Assembly: GCF_900499075.1 (NCBI RefSeq)
Contig: NZ_UIHC01000022.1
Span: 1-53,558, forward strand
DNA length: 53,558 nucleotides
Source of the DNA: Roseinatronobacter ekhonensis
GTDB taxonomy: Bacteria; Pseudomonadota; Alphaproteobacteria; Rhodobacterales; Rhodobacteraceae
Direction: 5' to 3'
Shown: piece by piece, positions 52,157 through 53,558 of the stretch
How positions within the stretch are numbered: the stretch's first letter is position 1
Layout of the letters: the number at the start of each line of letters is the position of its first letter
Translations under genes and position numbers: made by a program
The notes under the pieces: model-generated
The model's input: only the letters and a program-made list of their open reading frames with translations
Told to the model about the DNA's origin: nothing
The model's database searches: none

Positions 52157-53125
52157 ATGACCAAACATCTGACAGCTGGCGTTTTCGCTTTCGCCACCGC
52201 CATGGGCGGTGCCGCGATGGCGCAGGACCAGACATTCATTTCCATCGGCACCGGCGGCGTGACGGGCGTGTATTAACCGGCAGGCGGCGCGATCTGCCGC
52301 TTGGTCAACCGTGACCGGGCCGAGCATGGCATCCGCTGCGGTGTGGAATCGACCGGCGGGTCGATCTTCAACATCAACGCCATCCGCTCGGGCGAGCTGG
52401 AATTCGGCGTGGCGCAGTCGGACTGGCAGTTCCATGCCGCCAACGGCACCTCGCGCTTTGAAGAAAACGGCGCGTTCGAGGAATTGCGCGCGGTCTTCTC
52501 GCTGCACCCCGAGCCGTTCACGGTTGTCGCGCGCGCCGATGCGGACATCACCGATTTTGCGGATCTGGCCGGCAAGCGCGTCAATATCGGCAACCCCGGT
52601 TCGGGCCAGCGCGGCACCATGGATGTGGTGATGGACGCGATGGGCTGGACCACCGACACCTTTGCGCAGGCCACGGAACTGCCGCCCGCAGAGCAGTCGC
52701 TGGCGCTGTGCGACAACAATGTGGACGCCATCGTCTACACCGTCGGCCACCCGTCGGGCGCTATTCAGGAAGCGACCACCTCGTGCGACACCGTGCTGGT
52801 GAACGTGGATAATGACGCCATTCGCGGTCTGGTCGAGGAGAATTCCTACTACCGCATGGCGACCATCCCCGGCGGCATGTATCGCGGCAACGCAGAGGAC
52901 GTGACCACCTTCGGTGTCGGCGCGACCTTCGTGTCGTCGACCAACGTGTCGGACGATGTGGCCTATGAAGTGGTCAAGGCGATCTTCGAGAATCTCGACC
53001 AGTTCAAGGCGCTGCACCCCGCGCTCGACATTCTGGAAGCGCAGACCATGGTGACAGATGGCAATTCCGCGCCCATCCACGAAGGGGCCGCACGCTACTA
53101 CCGCGAAGCGGGCCTGATGGAATAA
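52157..53125 (+). pseudogene. TAXI-family TRAP solute-binding protein with in-frame stop
   Basis: The gene starts at the ATG at 52157, with GGAGG upstream, and encodes a signal peptide (MTKHLTAGVFAFATAMGGAA, cleaved near AMA-QDQ). Codon 40 is TAA (52274-52276), in TGGVTGVY-stop-PAGGAICR. Relatives have tyrosine there, so a single base change in a TAY codon explains it. The frame continues intact for 282 more codons: STGGSIFNINAIRSGELEFG, then ADITDFADLAGKRVNIG, GSGQRGTMDVVMDAMGW and HPALDILEAQTMVTDGN. TAXI receptors bind a solute in the periplasm for a TRAP permease. The following permease gene is cut by an IS. Confidence 0.9.
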
Positions 53126-53242
53126 GCGGCCTCGTGCCGTAGCACTGCCATGGCCCGTGTCATGCGGGCCATGGCTTTCGTGTTTTCCCGGATCCGTTGG
53201 GAAAACCGCCAAATCATCAAACCAACATTCGGGGGATGGACC

Positions 53243-53434
53243 ATGTCGCAAGCGCCTCAAGAGGGTCGCCGCTTTTCCGATGAGGAATTGCAAGACCTCG
53301 TCGCCAGCACCGATTCTGGTGGTCGTGAACCGACCAACCGCAATGTCGCGTTGCTGATCGCAACCGTGGCGTTTCTGTGGTCGGTCTTTCAGGTCTGGAT
53401 TGCCGATTTGCAGTTCCAGTTTGCCCAATACTGA
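53243..53434 (+). pseudogene. TRAP transporter fused permease, truncated by IS3 element
   Basis: The first 63 codons of a TAXI-associated TRAP permease (DctQM-type): MSQAPQEGRRFSDEELQDLV, then a first membrane helix NVALLIATVAFLWSVFQVWI. The frame ends after ADLQFQFAQY at a TGA formed by the end of an IS3-type element. Full-length permeases have about 600-800 residues, so the protein is lost. The start is the ATG at 53243, with GGGGGATGG upstream. It follows the TAXI gene after 117 bases, as in typical TAXI-TRAP operons. Confidence 0.82.
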
Positions 53435-53558
53435 AGTGGTCCGGCAAATTTGGACAGCGTGCTAAGATGTATCCAACGCGCACGAATGGATACGAGAATG
53501 ACAAAGCGACGGAACTTTTCAGACAAGTTTAAAGCTGCTGTGGCGCTTGAGGCGCTGC
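53432..53558 (+). mobile_element. IS3-family element, left end
   Basis: The sequence from 53432 (TGAAGTGGTCCGGCAAATTT) looks like an IS3-type terminal repeat beginning with TG. It is followed after about 65 bases by the start of an OrfA-type frame. The element runs off the window, so its right end and target duplication cannot be seen. Confidence 0.7.
53498..53558 (+). CDS. IS3-type transposase OrfA, N-terminal fragment
   Basis: The frame begins at an ATG at 53498 (an in-frame ATG at 53486 would add four residues) and encodes MTKRRNFSDKFKAAVALEAL before leaving the window. This is the start of the helix-turn-helix OrfA protein of IS3-family elements, where the RRxFxxxFKxxVALEAL pattern is characteristic. 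Only about 20 residues are visible. OrfA is normally joined to OrfB by programmed frameshifting. Confidence 0.8.
   Translation, partial: MTKRRNFSDKFKAAVALEAL

Overview
The window looks like a chromosomal segment of a GC-rich alphaproteobacterium of the Rhodobacteraceae (Rhodobacterales). The grounds are gene order and family content: DUF177-rpmF-plsX-fabH-ihfA-MerR, prfA-prmC-DUF4167, a long-form dCTP deaminase, a three-gene pyruvate dehydrogenase cluster with a lipoylated E1-beta, an OlsB-like ornithine lipid enzyme, a DUF6455-like protein, a Hint-domain protein, a TAXI-type TRAP system and a remnant of a gene transfer agent (GTA) tail gene. No genus can be named from sequence reading alone.

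Layout. 1-201 is the 3' end of an IS630-type transposase. 0.5-20 kb is mostly housekeeping: polA, a zinc-finger protein, an ABC ATPase, a glycosyltransferase, a CorC-type membrane protein, prfA-prmC, DUF4167, MarC, dCTP deaminase, tRNA-Pro(GGG), the MerR/ihfA/fabH/plsX/rpmF/DUF177 operon, divergent bamE, olsB and cysE. 20-24.4 kb holds ohr and the leftward pdhA-pdhB-pdhC operon, each side closed by clear hairpin terminators. 24.6-31.7 kb holds a DUF6455-like protein, a two-domain universal stress protein coupled to a Hint protein, a DUF2147 protein, a usp-BCCT transporter pair, a family 2 glycosyltransferase and a sulfotransferase. 31.8-40.2 kb holds an SDR-EamA pair, a class I aldolase, ssb, a lytic transglycosylase, a cysteine desulfurase-like protein, a photolyase, a cyclopropane fatty acid synthase and a DUF4389 protein.

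The right end (about 40.5-53.6 kb) is the accessory and decaying part. It has a secreted cysteine-rich protein of unknown function, a molybdenum hydroxylase large subunit without its partner subunits, and a complete IS5-type element whose own transposase is frameshifted by an insertion of about 40 bp that folds as a hairpin. Beyond that element lies a GTA tail gene lacking its first part. Core genes follow (Lrp-type RAM domain, RecD-like helicase, M20 amidohydrolase), then an AT-rich two-gene island: a Mrr-like PD-(D/E)XK nuclease followed by an ImmA/IrrE metallopeptidase. Last come a TAXI solute-receptor gene with an in-frame TAA at codon 40 and a TRAP permease gene cut short by an IS3-type element that runs off the window.

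The best candidate for a poorly described system is the AT-rich nuclease plus ImmA/IrrE pair at 50609-51865. The best short-sequence signals are twin palindromes at the same codons of pdhB and pdhC, a 15-bp direct repeat upstream of pdhA, and an 11-bp direct repeat spaced two helical turns upstream of the usp-BCCT operon.
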